A stretch of 61,429 nt of DNA, taken from the NCBI GenBank assembly GCA_945878995.1, contig CAMCUN010000014.1, positions 1 to 61,429 of the forward strand, read 5' to 3'. The stretch comes from Polaromonas sp. YR568 (GTDB lineage Bacteria; Pseudomonadota; Gammaproteobacteria; Burkholderiales; Burkholderiaceae_C). The notes under the pieces are model-generated. The model searched no databases and was not told where the DNA came from. It saw only the letters and a list, made by a program, of their open reading frames with translations. The translations under genes were made by a program, and so were the position numbers. Shown piece by piece: positions 26,730 to 36,274 of the stretch (within the stretch, counting starts at the first letter, position 1; each line of letters opens with the position of its first letter).

Positions 26730-27475
26730 ATGAGCTGAGCAAATTGAGCGCCACCCAGGTGGCCCAGCCGCTGGCGGCGGTGCCGGCCTTGCCCTCCTTG
26801 CCCTCCTTGCTGCAGGGCTGGCGCACCGTGTTTGTGCAGGAAATGCGCATTGCCTTCAGACGACCCGGCCACACCCTGGCCGCGCTCATGTTTTTCGTCA
26901 TGGTGGTCAGCCTCTTTCCCTTGGGCGTGGGGCCAGAGCCTGCGCTTTTGCGCCGCATGGCCGCCGGTGTGGTGTGGGTGGCGGCGCTGCTCGCTTGCAT
27001 GTTGTCGCTGTCGCGGCTGTTTGCCGACGACTGGCAAGACGGCACGCTGGAGTCGCTGCTGCTCGCGGCTTACCCCTTGCCGCTTTTGGTGCTGGCCAAG
27101 CTGGCCGCGCACTGGTGCAGCTCGGTGCTGCTGCTGGTGTTGATCTCGCCCGTGCTGGCCTTGCAGTTCGACCTGTCGGCCTCGGCCACGGGCGTGTTGT
27201 TTGTCTCGCTGCTGCTGGGCACGCCCGTGCTCAGCCTGGTGGGCGCCATAGGCGCGGCCTTGACGGTGGGATTGCGCGGGGCGGGCATGCTGATGTCGCT
27301 GCTGACCTTGCCGCTCTTGGTGCCGGTGCTGATTTTTGGCGCAGGTGCGGTCGATGCGCACCAGGCCGACTTGGGCGCTGGGGCGCATTTTTCAGTCTTG
27401 TGCGCCTTGCTGCTGCTGGCCCTTGTGGCTGCGCCTGCCGTGGTGGCCGCGGCCTTGCGAATTGCGGTGGAGTAG
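26726..27475 (+). CDS. ccmB: haem exporter permease subunit CcmB
   Basis: CcmB is the six-helix permease partner of CcmA. The 249-residue product carries FVQEMRIAFRRPGHTLAALMFF, FADDWQDGTLESLLL and PLPLLVLAKLAAHW, typical of the family, with about six hydrophobic spans. The GTG at 26726 overlaps the ccmA stop (GTGA) and gives an N-terminal extension of about 25 Ser/Ala/Leu residues before the conserved part. Confidence 0.92.
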   Translation: MNELSKLSATQVAQPLAAVPALPSLPSLLQGWRTVFVQEMRIAFRRPGHTLAALMFFVMVVSLFPLGVGPEPALLRRMAAGVVWVAALLACMLSLSRLFADDWQDGTLESLLLAAYPLPLLVLAKLAAHWCSSVLLLVLISPVLALQFDLSASATGVLFVSLLLGTPVLSLVGAIGAALTVGLRGAGMLMSLLTLPLLVPVLIFGAGAVDAHQADLGAGAHFSVLCALLLLALVAAPAVVAAALRIAVE

Positions 27476-27481
27476 TTTTCA

Positions 27482-28213
27482 GTGAACAGTATTTTTTACT
27501 TCGCCGCGCCTCAGCGCTTTTACCCGCTGGCCGGGCGCCTGATTCCCGGCCTGTGGTTGGCCGCCGCCTTGTTGGGCGTGTTCGGCTTGTACCTGGGCCT
27601 GGTGCGCGCGCCAGTGGATGCGCAGCAGGGCCAGGCCTACCGCATCATCTTTGTGCATGTGCCCGCGGCCTGGATGTCCATGCTGATTTACTTGGCCATG
27701 GCGGGCTGGGCTGGGGTGGGCCTGGTGTTCAATTCGCGCTTGGCCTCCATGATGGCTTGCGCGCTGGCGCCTACGGGGGCGATCATGACCTTTTTAGCGC
27801 TCTGGACGGGTGCGCTCTGGGGCAAGCCCACCTGGGGCACTTGGTGGGTGTGGGACGCGCGCCTGACCTCGGAGCTGGTGCTGCTCTTTTTGTATGTGGG
27901 TTTCATGGCTTTGCACGGCGCCATTGAAGACGTGCGCCGCGCCGACCGCGCCGCCGGCTTGCTGGCCTTGGTGGGCGTGGTGAATGTGCCCATCATTTAT
28001 TTTTCAGTGAAGTGGTGGAACACCTTGCACCAAGGCGCCTCCATCAGCCCGAGCGGGGTTAGCATGGCCACACCCATGTTGGTGGGCATGCTGGTGATGA
28101 CCCTGGCCTTTTGGGCTTACTGCATCGCGGCGGCGCTCATGCGCGTGCGCCTCATCATCTTGGCCCGTGAACAACACACGGGCTGGGTTCAAAAAACTTT
28201 GGAGGCGCCATGA
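27482..28213 (+). CDS. ccmC: haem exporter protein CcmC
   Basis: CcmC presents haem to CcmE in the periplasm. The 243-residue protein has six membrane helices and the tryptophan-rich haem-handling motif GTWWVWDARLTSELVL with flanking histidines (IFVHVPAAWMS, WWNTLHQGAS). The start is GTG at 27482, six bases after ccmB. It overlaps the ccmD ATG at 28210. Confidence 0.95.
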   Translation: MNSIFYFAAPQRFYPLAGRLIPGLWLAAALLGVFGLYLGLVRAPVDAQQGQAYRIIFVHVPAAWMSMLIYLAMAGWAGVGLVFNSRLASMMACALAPTGAIMTFLALWTGALWGKPTWGTWWVWDARLTSELVLLFLYVGFMALHGAIEDVRRADRAAGLLALVGVVNVPIIYFSVKWWNTLHQGASISPSGVSMATPMLVGMLVMTLAFWAYCIAAALMRVRLIILAREQHTGWVQKTLEAP

Positions 28214-28401
28214 GCTCCTGGACATCCTTGTCTGAATTTGCCGCCATGGGGGGCTACGGCCTGTTTGTGTGGGGCTCGATGGGCATGTGCGCTGCTTGCA
28301 TGGCCCTGGAACTGCTCTGGCTGCGTGGCCGGCGACAAGCCTTGCTCAATGAAGCTCAGCTGCAGGCTGGGTTGCATGCTGGGATGGGGGGGCAGTCATG
28401 A
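28210..28401 (+). CDS. ccmD: haem exporter small subunit CcmD
   Basis: A 63-residue single-pass peptide with [22 protein letters not shown] and a basic cytoplasmic end (LRGRRQALL), as expected for CcmD, which stabilises CcmABC and aids release of holo-CcmE. It overlaps both neighbours by four bases. Confidence 0.9.
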   Translation: MSSWTSLSEFAAMGGYGLFVWGSMGMCAACMALELLWLRGRRQALLNEAQLQAGLHAGMGGQS

Positions 28402-28865
28402 GCGCGCGTTCCAGGCGCCTGTTGTGGCTGCTGCTGGGCTTGAGCGCGCTGGGCGCGGCCACGGCGCTGGTGATGAACGCGTTTCAAAGCAATTTGGTGT
28501 TTTTCTTCAGCCCCTCGCAGGTGGCCGCCAAAGAAGCGCCTGTGGGCCGCAGCTTCAGGGTGGGTGGCTTGGTGCAAGAAGGCAGTGTGGTGCGCGAGCC
28601 CCAGGGCCTGACCGTGCGCTTTGTGGTCACTGACACGGCCCAAACCGTGCCCGTGAGCTACACTGGCTTGTTGCCCGACCTCTTCAATGAAGGCAAGGGC
28701 GTGGTGGCCCAGGGCCGCTTGGGCGCAGACGGCGTGTTCCGCGCCGACCAGGTGCTGGCCAAGCACGACGAAAACTACATGGCGCCCGAGGCCGCCGCCG
28801 CCTTGGCCCAGGCCAAGCCGGGCGCGCCTTTGCAGGGCGCCACCACTTTGGTGAACAAGCCATGA
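28398..28865 (+). CDS. ccmE: haem chaperone CcmE
   Basis: CcmE is the periplasmic haem chaperone that binds haem covalently through a histidine. The 155-residue protein has an N-terminal anchor (about 8-28), an OB-fold domain, and the haem-binding [10 protein letters not shown] with His123 and Tyr127. It overlaps ccmD and ccmF by four bases each. Confidence 0.96.
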   Translation: MSARSRRLLWLLLGLSALGAATALVMNAFQSNLVFFFSPSQVAAKEAPVGRSFRVGGLVQEGSVVREPQGLTVRFVVTDTAQTVPVSYTGLLPDLFNEGKGVVAQGRLGADGVFRADQVLAKHDENYMAPEAAAALAQAKPGAPLQGATTLVNKP

Positions 28866-30835
28866 CCGTCGAATTTGGCCATGTGGCCTTGATCTTGGCG
28901 CTGGCGCTGGCGCTGGTGCAGGCGATTTTTCCGCTGGCCGGTGCCCACACCGGTCACAGAGGCTGGATGGCGCTGGCCCGGCCGGCAGCCATGGGGCAGT
29001 TTGCGTGTGTGCTGCTGGCTTATGTGTGCCTGGTGCATGCGTTTTGGGTGGGCGACTTTTCGGTGCGTTTGGTCGCCGAGCATTCGCACAGCGACTTGCC
29101 GCTGGGTTACCGCGTCACCGCGAGCTGGGGCAACCACGAGGGCTCCATCTTGCTGTGGTCGCTCATTTTGGCCGGCTGGACACTGGCCGTGGCCCTGCGC
29201 TCACGCGCGCTGGACGACGCCACCCGTGCCCGCGTGCTGGGCGTCATGGGCTTGGTGAGCTGCGGCTTTTTGCTGTTCACGCTGTTCACTTCTAACCCCT
29301 TTGAACGCCTGTGGCCCGCGCCTGCCGACGGCCGCGATTTGAACCCGCTATTGCAAGACCCGGGCATGGCCATTCACCCGCCCATGCTGTACATGGGTTA
29401 TGTGGGTTTTGTGGTGGCCTTTGCCTTCGCAGTCGCCGCTTTGCTGGCTGGGCGCCTGGACGCGGCCTGGGCCCGCTGGTCCCGGCCCTGGACCACGGCG
29501 GCCTGGTGCTTTTTGACCATGGGCATCGCCCTGGGCAGCTTTTGGGCGTACTACGAATTGGGCTGGGGCGGCTGGTGGTTTTGGGACCCGGTGGAAAACG
29601 CTTCATTCATGCCCTGGCTGGTGGGCACGGCACTCATGCACTCGCTGGCCGTGACTGAAAAGCGCGGCGCCCTCAAGCTGTGGACGGCGCTGTTGGCCAT
29701 TTTGGCATTTTCACTCTCGCTGCTAGGCACTTTCATTGTGCGCTCTGGCGTGCTCACTTCAGTGCATGCCTTTGCCACTGACCCCGAGCGAGGCGTGTTC
29801 ATTTTGATTTTTCTGGCCCTGGTGGTGGGCGGCTCGCTCACCCTGTTTGCCATGCGCGCCTCGCGCGTGGGCCTGGGCGGGCCCATTGAATGGGTCTCGC
29901 GCGAGGCCATGCTCTTGGCCAACAACGTGTTGTTGCTGGTGGCCACCGCTGCCGTGCTGCTGGGCACGCTTTACCCGCTCTTGATTGACGCGCTGGGGCT
30001 GGGCAAGTTGTCGGTGGGGCCGCCTTATTTCACGGCCGTGTTTGTGCCGCTGATGGCGCCCGCTGCGTTTTTAATGGGCGTGGGCCCGCTCGTGCGCTGG
30101 CGCCAAGACCAGGCGCTGGGCGTGGCCTTGCGCCTGCGCTGGGCGCTGGGTGTGAGCCTGGCCAGTGCCTTGGGCGCGGCGGTGGTGCTGCAAGCCTGGT
30201 CGCCCATGACGGGCTTGGGCTTGTTTTTGGCCTGCTGGGTGGCGGTCACCGGGGTGGTGAATGTGGCCGAGCGCATGGGCCAGCACCCGGCACCTTCTTG
30301 GCTGGCCCGCTTGCGCGCCCAGCCCGGCAGCTACTGGGGCATGACCGTGGCGCACTTGGGCATGGCGGTGTTCATTGCCGGCGTCACGGTGGTGGGCAGT
30401 TTCCAAAGCGAGAACGACGTGCGCATGGAGGTGGGCAGCAGTGCCAGCGTGGGTGGTCACGACTTCAAGCTCGAGTCCATGGCACTGGTGCAAGGCCCCA
30501 ACTACACCTCGGCGCAGGCTGTCCTCAGCGTGAGCCGGAACGGCCAGCCCGTGGCCGTGCTCAGGCCAGAGAGGCGCATTTACAAGGTCAGCCGGATGGC
30601 CCTGACCGAGGTGGCCCTGGACCGTGGTTTCACCCGTGATTTGTATGTGGCCCTGGGTGCTCCTGTGAGCAGCACCGCCTGGAGCGTGCGCCTGCATTAC
30701 AAGCCCTTGGTCAACTGGATCTGGGGCGGCTGCCTCTTGATGGCCCTGGGCGGGGGGCTGGCCCTGGCCGACAAACGCTACCGTGCCCGCCGCTCGGCTA
30801 CTGCGCCCGTGCTGCGCGGACTTGAGCCCGCATGA
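28862..30835 (+). CDS. ccmF: cytochrome c haem lyase subunit CcmF
   Basis: CcmF is the large membrane subunit of the haem lyase that attaches haem to CxxCH apocytochromes. The 657-residue protein has the WWD signature [18 protein letters not shown], the preceding [11 protein letters not shown], and many membrane helices. Overlaps ccmE and ccmG starts. Length is normal for the family. Confidence 0.97.
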   Translation: MTVEFGHVALILALALALVQAIFPLAGAHTGHRGWMALARPAAMGQFACVLLAYVCLVHAFWVGDFSVRLVAEHSHSDLPLGYRVTASWGNHEGSILLWSLILAGWTLAVALRSRALDDATRARVLGVMGLVSCGFLLFTLFTSNPFERLWPAPADGRDLNPLLQDPGMAIHPPMLYMGYVGFVVAFAFAVAALLAGRLDAAWARWSRPWTTAAWCFLTMGIALGSFWAYYELGWGGWWFWDPVENASFMPWLVGTALMHSLAVTEKRGALKLWTALLAILAFSLSLLGTFIVRSGVLTSVHAFATDPERGVFILIFLALVVGGSLTLFAMRASRVGLGGPIEWVSREAMLLANNVLLLVATAAVLLGTLYPLLIDALGLGKLSVGPPYFTAVFVPLMAPAAFLMGVGPLVRWRQDQALGVALRLRWALGVSLASALGAAVVLQAWSPMTGLGLFLACWVAVTGVVNVAERMGQHPAPSWLARLRAQPGSYWGMTVAHLGMAVFIAGVTVVGSFQSENDVRMEVGSSASVGGHDFKLESMALVQGPNYTSAQAVLSVSRNGQPVAVLRPERRIYKVSRMALTEVALDRGFTRDLYVALGAPVSSTAWSVRLHYKPLVNWIWGGCLLMALGGGLALADKRYRARRSATAPVLRGLEPA

Positions 30836-31356
30836 AGCGCCCCTGGCTGCCCTTGGCGGTGTTTGTGGTGTTGTTGGGCTTTTTGGGCGTGGGCCTGACG
30901 CTCAAGCCCCGCGAACTGCCCTCGGCCCTGATTGACCAGCCCGTGCCCCCTTTCAGGCTGCCGGTGCTGGCAGCGCCCGGACAGTTTGTCGGCCCCGAGG
31001 ACATGCGCGGCCAGGTGTGGTTGCTCAATGTCTGGGCGTCGTGGTGCGTGGCCTGCCAGGTCGAGCACCCGGTGCTCATGGACTTTGCCCGCGCCCAGCG
31101 CACGCCGCTGTTGGGCCTGAACTACAAAGACCGGCCCGACGAGGCGCTGCGCTGGCTGGCCCAGCACGGCAACCCCTACCAGCGCTCCTTGGCCGACCGC
31201 GACGGCCGCGTCGGCATCGAACTGGGCGTGTACGGCGTACCTGAAACCTATGTCATAGACCGCGCGGGCCGCATCCGCTACAGGCACACGGGCGCGGTCA
31301 CTCCCGAGCTGCTGCGCGACACCTTGATTCCCATGATTGGACGGCTCAATGGCTGA
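30832..31356 (+). CDS. ccmG: thiol:disulfide interchange protein CcmG/DsbE
   Basis: CcmG is a membrane-anchored periplasmic thioredoxin that reduces apocytochrome cysteines. The 174-residue protein has an N-terminal anchor (about 5-24), the active site WCVAC at 71-75 and the cis-proline region GVPETYVID. Overlaps ccmF and ccmH. Confidence 0.95.
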   Translation: MKRPWLPLAVFVVLLGFLGVGLTLKPRELPSALIDQPVPPFRLPVLAAPGQFVGPEDMRGQVWLLNVWASWCVACQVEHPVLMDFARAQRTPLLGLNYKDRPDEALRWLAQHGNPYQRSLADRDGRVGIELGVYGVPETYVIDRAGRIRYRHTGAVTPELLRDTLIPMIGRLNG

Positions 31357-31828
31357 GCGTTTTATGGAGCGTTTTTTGTCGGTCTTGCTGCTTTGGGTCT
31401 GCGTGCCCGTGCTGGCCCTGGCGCAAACCGCGTTGCCCAACTCCGCCGACCCTGCGCTGGAGGCGCGCGTGATGGTGATTGCAGAAGAGCTGCGCTGCCT
31501 GGTTTGCCAAAACGAAACCATTGCCGCCTCGCACGCCGAGCTGGCGGTGGACCTGCGCCAGCAAATTCGCAGCCAGCTGCAGCAAGGCCGCACGGCGCAA
31601 GAAATTCTTGACTTCATGTCGCAGCGCTATGGCGACTTTGTGCTTTACCGCCCACCCTGGCAAAGCCGCACGCTCTTGCTGTGGCTGGGGCCGTTTTTGC
31701 TGTTGGCCTGGGCTGTCTGGGTGGTGACCAGACGCTTGGGTGCGCGGGGCCGCAGCACGCCAGCGCCTTTGAGCCCGCAAGAGGCCGCGCGTGCAGCGCA
31801 GTTGCTGTCTGACAGGGGCCAGCCATGA
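31349..31828 (+). CDS. ccmH: cytochrome c-type biogenesis protein CcmH
   Basis: CcmH (CcmL/CycL type) is a thiol-active haem lyase subunit. The 159-residue product has a signal peptide, RCLVCQNETIAASHAELA with the redox pair in LRCLVC (48-53), a three-helix domain and a C-terminal membrane helix. The ATG at 31349 overlaps the ccmG stop; an in-frame upstream codon at 31337 is possible. Confidence 0.94.
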   Translation: MAERFMERFLSVLLLWVCVPVLALAQTALPNSADPALEARVMVIAEELRCLVCQNETIAASHAELAVDLRQQIRSQLQQGRTAQEILDFMSQRYGDFVLYRPPWQSRTLLLWLGPFLLLAWAVWVVTRRLGARGRSTPAPLSPQEAARAAQLLSDRGQP

Positions 31829-33213
31829 CGGGTTTGCTGCTGGCCTCGGCCTTGTTGGTGGTGGCGGTGTTGGCGCTGCTGCTTTGGCCTTTGCTCAAAG
31901 CCCGCTCTGGGCACAGTGAGGAGTCGCCCCATGAGGCTCTCCATGTAGCTCCCCATTTGGAGGTGCTGCGCGAGCAGGCCGCGCAGCTTGAAGCCGAGCG
32001 CCGCGCCGGGGTGTTGGATGAAGCCCAACACGCCGCCGCGCAGGCCGAGCTGGCGCGCCGCGTGCTGGAGGAAGAGGCGCAAACGGCCTCGCTTTCAGCG
32101 CGTGCGCCCCTTTCAAATTCAGGCCAAGTGCTGCCCCAAAGCACGCCCCAAGGCCGCCGCACTGCCTGGCTGTTGGCCCTGGCGGTGCCCCTGGTGGTGG
32201 CGGGCCTTTACACGCAGCTCGGTCAGCCGCAAGTGCTGCAAGCGCAAGCCCAAGCGGAAGCTGCATCTCCAGGTGCGCCCACTGCCAAAGAAATTGAAGC
32301 CATGGTCAACCAAATGGCCGACCGCTTAGAGAACGGCCCGCCCGAACAAACCGCCGACCCCACTGCCTGGGCCATGCTGGCCCGCTTCATGGCCGCCTTG
32401 CAGCGCTACCCCGAGGCCGACCGTGCTTACCTGCGCGCCATTGCGCTGGCGCCGCGCAATGCCCAACTGCTGGCCGACCGCGCCGACCTGCTGCTCATGG
32501 TGCGCGGCCCCCAAGGCCGCATTGAGGCAGACAGCCTGATTGCCCAAGCCCTGCAAATCGACCCCCAACAACTCAAGGCCCTGGCCCTGGCTGGCAGCGC
32601 CGCGATGGAGCGCCAAGACTGGCCTGCTGGGGTGGCCTACCTGGAGCGCGCCCAGCGCGTGGCACCGGCGGGCAGCGAGTTTGCGGCCGAGCTGGCGCGC
32701 AGCTTGGCAGCCGCGCGAGAAGCTGGTGGTTTGCCTGCACAGGCGGTGGCTCAAAACACCGCTGCAGCGCCCGCAGCGACTGTGCCCAACACAGCGCCCT
32801 TAGCAGCTGCGGCTCCTGCGCTCAATCTGGCCCAGTCGGCGCCAGCGCTGACTCCCGCCCAGGCGCAAGCCTATGCTGTGAGCGGCAGCGTCAATCTCTT
32901 GCCTGCCTTCAAGTCGGCCGTGCCCGCCGGCAGCACCCTGTTCATTTACGCCCGCGCCGTGCAAGGCCCGCGCATGCCCTTGGCCGTGCTGCGCCTGCCC
33001 GTGGGCAGCTGGCCGGTCAGCTTCAAGCTCGACGACGCCCTGGCCATGTCGCCCGAGCTGCGCCTGTCGCAGTTCAAAGAGGTGGTGGTGCAAGCCCGCA
33101 TCTCACGCAGCGGTGAGGCCTTGCCGCAAACCGGCGATTGGGTGGGCCAGTCCGCGCCCCTCAAGCCGGGCAGCCAGGGCGTGTCGCTGGTGATTGACCG
33201 CGTGCAGCCCTGA
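31825..33213 (+). CDS. ccmI: c-type cytochrome biogenesis protein CcmI
   Basis: CcmI (CycH) binds the C-terminus of apocytochromes and delivers them to the lyase. The 462-residue protein has an N-terminal membrane helix, a second one near 112-130, TPR-like helices between about 160 and 310, an Ala/Pro-rich linker, and a beta-rich C-terminal domain. Last gene of the ccm operon; the next gene (bchO) converges on it across 154 bases in which I see no clear terminator. Confidence 0.92.
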   Translation: MTGLLLASALLVVAVLALLLWPLLKARSGHSEESPHEALHVAPHLEVLREQAAQLEAERRAGVLDEAQHAAAQAELARRVLEEEAQTASLSARAPLSNSGQVLPQSTPQGRRTAWLLALAVPLVVAGLYTQLGQPQVLQAQAQAEAASPGAPTAKEIEAMVNQMADRLENGPPEQTADPTAWAMLARFMAALQRYPEADRAYLRAIALAPRNAQLLADRADLLLMVRGPQGRIEADSLIAQALQIDPQQLKALALAGSAAMERQDWPAGVAYLERAQRVAPAGSEFAAELARSLAAAREAGGLPAQAVAQNTAAAPAATVPNTAPLAAAAPALNLAQSAPALTPAQAQAYAVSGSVNLLPAFKSAVPAGSTLFIYARAVQGPRMPLAVLRLPVGSWPVSFKLDDALAMSPELRLSQFKEVVVQARISRSGEALPQTGDWVGQSAPLKPGSQGVSLVIDRVQP

Positions 33214-33367
33214 GTTGCGGGAGCCACAGCACAATTGTCTGCGTGGTTTGGCGTTGAAGGTCATGAGGCGGACAGGCGCGTTTCACTGTGCAGAGGCTTT
33301 TCATGGCACTCACGCTTCAGCTGACTCTAACCCATAGCACCTGAGCAGGGGTTTGAACCACTTGGAC

Positions 33368-34282
33368 TCACAAGGCGCTGGCCCGCATTCGCTCATTCCA
33401 TCGCTGTGCAATCAGGTGGGCCACGCGCTCGGGCTGCTCTTCGTGTGCCAAATGGCCCAGGCCCTCTAAGCGCAGGCATTGCGCCTGCAAGGCGGCGGGC
33501 AGCAGGCCAAGCACGCGTTCGGCCTGGGCGGGGGGGACGGTCAGGTCGCGGGTGCCGACGATCAAATCCAGCGGGGTCTTGAGTTGCCCCAATTCGCTGG
33601 CAAGACTGTCCAGGTCCCAGTTGGCCATCATGCCCAAGGCGCCAGCCACGTGGTCCGGGTGGCTGACCAGCATGCGGTAAAGCGCGCGGCCCGGCTCGTC
33701 GATGACCGAGCCTGTGCTGTCCAGCAGCCGGTCTAGCACCGCAGGCGTTTGGGCGCGGCTGGCAAACAGGCGCGGCACCCAGGGCGTCAGGGCCATGAGC
33801 TTGGCCGCGGGTGAAAACAGCTGGCCGGCCAGGCCACCCAGGGGGAGCAGGGCTGCATTGAGGCCCAGCACCAAGCGCGGCTGGACGGTGCCGCTCAGGC
33901 ACATGCGCAGCGCAATGGCTGCGCCCGCCGAGTGGCCCAGCACCAAGTCAGGTGGGCTTTGCAGTTGCGCCAGCAGATCGGCCAGCGCGCGCGCCATGCC
34001 GGGCAGCGACAGCGGCGGCGTGTGCTTGCCCACAGGGCGGGTAAAGGCGTGGCCGGGCAGGTCGATGGCCAGCAGCGCGAAGTGGCGGTTGAGGGCTGGC
34101 GCCAGGTCTCGCCAAGAATGGCTGGCCGCGCCCGTGCCGTGGATCAGCAGCGCCAGCGGTGCTTGGGTGGTGGGGCCTGGCCAGTGCTGCACATGCCAGC
34201 ACAGGCCTTGCACGGTGACAAAGCGGCTGCGCTCGCGGTGGGGCCAGCGAATACCGTCGCTGTCCCAGTGCAGGCCGCTCAT
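33368..34282 (-). CDS. bchO: alpha/beta hydrolase BchO
   Basis: BchO is a putative magnesium-chelatase accessory protein conserved in purple bacterial photosynthesis clusters; its reaction is not established. The 304-residue protein has an alpha/beta hydrolase fold with the oxyanion segment LLIHGTGAASHSW, the nucleophile elbow GHSAG at 116-120 (Ser118), and a late histidine in GLGHLAHEEQPE. Located right after bchD on the same strand, as in other clusters. Confidence 0.92.
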   Translation of the reverse strand: MSGLHWDSDGIRWPHRERSRFVTVQGLCWHVQHWPGPTTQAPLALLIHGTGAASHSWRDLAPALNRHFALLAIDLPGHAFTRPVGKHTPPLSLPGMARALADLLAQLQSPPDLVLGHSAGAAIALRMCLSGTVQPRLVLGLNAALLPLGGLAGQLFSPAAKLMALTPWVPRLFASRAQTPAVLDRLLDSTGSVIDEPGRALYRMLVSHPDHVAGALGMMANWDLDSLASELGQLKTPLDLIVGTRDLTVPPAQAERVLGLLPAALQAQCLRLEGLGHLAHEEQPERVAHLIAQRWNERMRASAL

Positions 34283-34311
34283 GTGTTTCTCATGTCTGGG
34301 GGATGTGCCGC

Positions 34312-36210
34312 TCAGCTTGCGCTTTTGGCTGTGGCCAGCCGCACCGCCTGCGACAGGCCCTGGGCGCCTGCGTGCGGCAGCGGGATGTAGCTCGCGCCCA
34401 TGGTCTGGGCCAGGGTTTGGGCGGTGGCCTGGGGCTGGGCCGAGGTGTCAATCAGCAAGGCCGTGATGCCTGCGAGCTTGAACAGCCGGGCTGCGGCCAG
34501 TGCGTCTTCGGTGGCGCGGGCGCGGCCGGGACTGCCGTCGCGGGCCAAGTTGGCGCGGCCGTCAGTGAGCACCACCACCACGGGCGACTCGCCTTGGCGG
34601 GTGATTTGCAGGGCCAACTGGTGTGCGGTGTCCAGGCCCGAGGCCAGCGGCGTGCCTCCGCCGGCGGGAAGCCCGGCCAAGCTGCGCTTGGCGCGGGCCA
34701 GCGAGCGGGTGGGCGGCAGCAGCACCTCGGCGCCCGCGCCTCGAAAGGCCACCACAGCGGCGCGGTCGCGCCGCACATAGCATTCGGCCAGCAGCAGCTC
34801 CACCGCGCCCTTGGCCTCGGCCAGGCGGTGCAGCGCGGCCGAGCCCGAGGCATCCACCACAAAGACGGTGGTGGTGGGCCTGTTTTGGCGGAACTGGCGC
34901 ACATGAAAGTCTTCACGCTGCACCAAGATGCGTGGCTTGGGACCGATGCTGGCCAGCGCGTCGGCCTGCTGGTGGCGCCAGCGCTGCCAGGGGGCGGCGG
35001 CGCGCAAGGTGTCCAGCAGGTGCAGCCGTGCGCCTGAGCGCAGCTCACCCCGGCGCGTGCCCACAGGCCGGCCGCGCTGCAGGCTTTTTTGCAGGGCGCC
35101 AGCGCGGCCTTGGGCCGCTGAGGCCCTGCGGTGCATCTGCCCGGCTTTGAGGGCAGCCAAGAGGCCAGGCGGCACGGCCGCCAGGGCCGCTTGCACCAGC
35201 ATCTCTTCAAGCGCGCCCTGCGGCAGGGCGAGGTCTTCAGGGCTGTCTTGGCCGGTGTCTTCGGTTTGTTCTGGTTCGGCGCCTGCGTCTGGTGCGTCGT
35301 CAGGCGGCGGTGCTTCTTTGTCCGGTGGTGGCTCCTCTGACTCCTTGGGCTCAGGTGAGTCAGGCGCAGGCTGCGGCTCAGCGGACGCGGGCTCGCTGGC
35401 AGGCCAACGGGTGGCTCGGGGCGCGAGCACCAGGCGCACAGCCGTGCTGGCGTGGTCTTCGCTCACCTCGTCTTGGCCGTCGAGCGCAGCCAGCGCTCGG
35501 GCGCAGCGCAAGGCCATGAGCGGGGCGCGCATGGAGTCCACGCCCAAGGCCAGCGAGGCCGCGCACACCGCCTGCAGCACGCGGTCTGGCAAGCTCACTT
35601 GGGGCAAGCGCAGGCGCGCATCGGCCAGGTCTTGGGCCTGCCAGAGCGCTTCATCCGGGCCGCTTTCAAGCGGCAAATGAAAAGCCAGCCGGTCCAGCAG
35701 CGCTGCCGGCAGTTGCTCGTCGTCTTCCATGCCTTCGTCCAGCGCCACCAGGGCGATGTGGGCGGGGTGCAACTGGGTCAGGCCCTCGCGTTCTAGCCGC
35801 ACCTCGTGGGTGTCAAGGGCGGCGCACAGCTGCGCTGTCATGTGGGCGGGCACGCGCTCGGCCATGCCCAGCACCAGCCAGCCTTGGTGGGCCTGGGCCA
35901 AGAGGCCAAGCTGGGCTTGCACGCGGCCATGGTGCAAGCTGGCCGACAGGTCCAGCCCGCCCAAAAGCGCGGCGCTGCTGGCATGCAAAGGCAGTCGTCT
36001 GAAGGGGGTGGCTGCGGGCAGCAAGCCGCGCAGCAAGGCCAGCCAATCGGTGCGCAAGGGGCAGGCGGGTGCGCGCAGAGCCACGCCGCCTAAGCCCGCG
36101 CCGTCCACCGCGAGCAAGGCGGCCACCAAGCTGGCCTCGGCGCTCAGCGGGTCTCTTGGCACTGCGTACAGCGCGGAACTGGGGGAAGGTGTTTGTGAAG
36201 GGGCGTTCAC
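34312..36210 (-). CDS. bchD: magnesium chelatase subunit D
   Basis: BchD is the AAA-like platform of Mg-chelatase, which inserts magnesium into protoporphyrin IX. The roughly 632-residue protein has a degenerate AAA domain, an acidic proline-rich linker (PPPDKEAPPPDDAPD), and a C-terminal von Willebrand A domain with MIDAS sequence VFVVDASGSAAL. The start is uncertain. GTG at 36210 has AGGA 11 bases upstream and is taken; TTG at 36237 is the alternative. It follows bchI by 64 bases. Confidence 0.94.
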   Translation of the reverse strand: MNAPSQTPSPSSALYAVPRDPLSAEASLVAALLAVDGAGLGGVALRAPACPLRTDWLALLRGLLPAATPFRRLPLHASSAALLGGLDLSASLHHGRVQAQLGLLAQAHQGWLVLGMAERVPAHMTAQLCAALDTHEVRLEREGLTQLHPAHIALVALDEGMEDDEQLPAALLDRLAFHLPLESGPDEALWQAQDLADARLRLPQVSLPDRVLQAVCAASLALGVDSMRAPLMALRCARALAALDGQDEVSEDHASTAVRLVLAPRATRWPASEPASAEPQPAPDSPEPKESEEPPPDKEAPPPDDAPDAGAEPEQTEDTGQDSPEDLALPQGALEEMLVQAALAAVPPGLLAALKAGQMHRRASAAQGRAGALQKSLQRGRPVGTRRGELRSGARLHLLDTLRAAAPWQRWRHQQADALASIGPKPRILVQREDFHVRQFRQNRPTTTVFVVDASGSAALHRLAEAKGAVELLLAECYVRRDRAAVVAFRGAGAEVLLPPTRSLARAKRSLAGLPAGGGTPLASGLDTAHQLALQITRQGESPVVVVLTDGRANLARDGSPGRARATEDALAAARLFKLAGITALLIDTSAQPQATAQTLAQTMGASYIPLPHAGAQGLSQAVRLATAKSAS

Positions 36211-36274
36211 GGGGCTGACATCCTGGCTGAAGCCCAAGCAAGCGCCGCCATGGCGCAGGCACGCGCTGGCCTGC

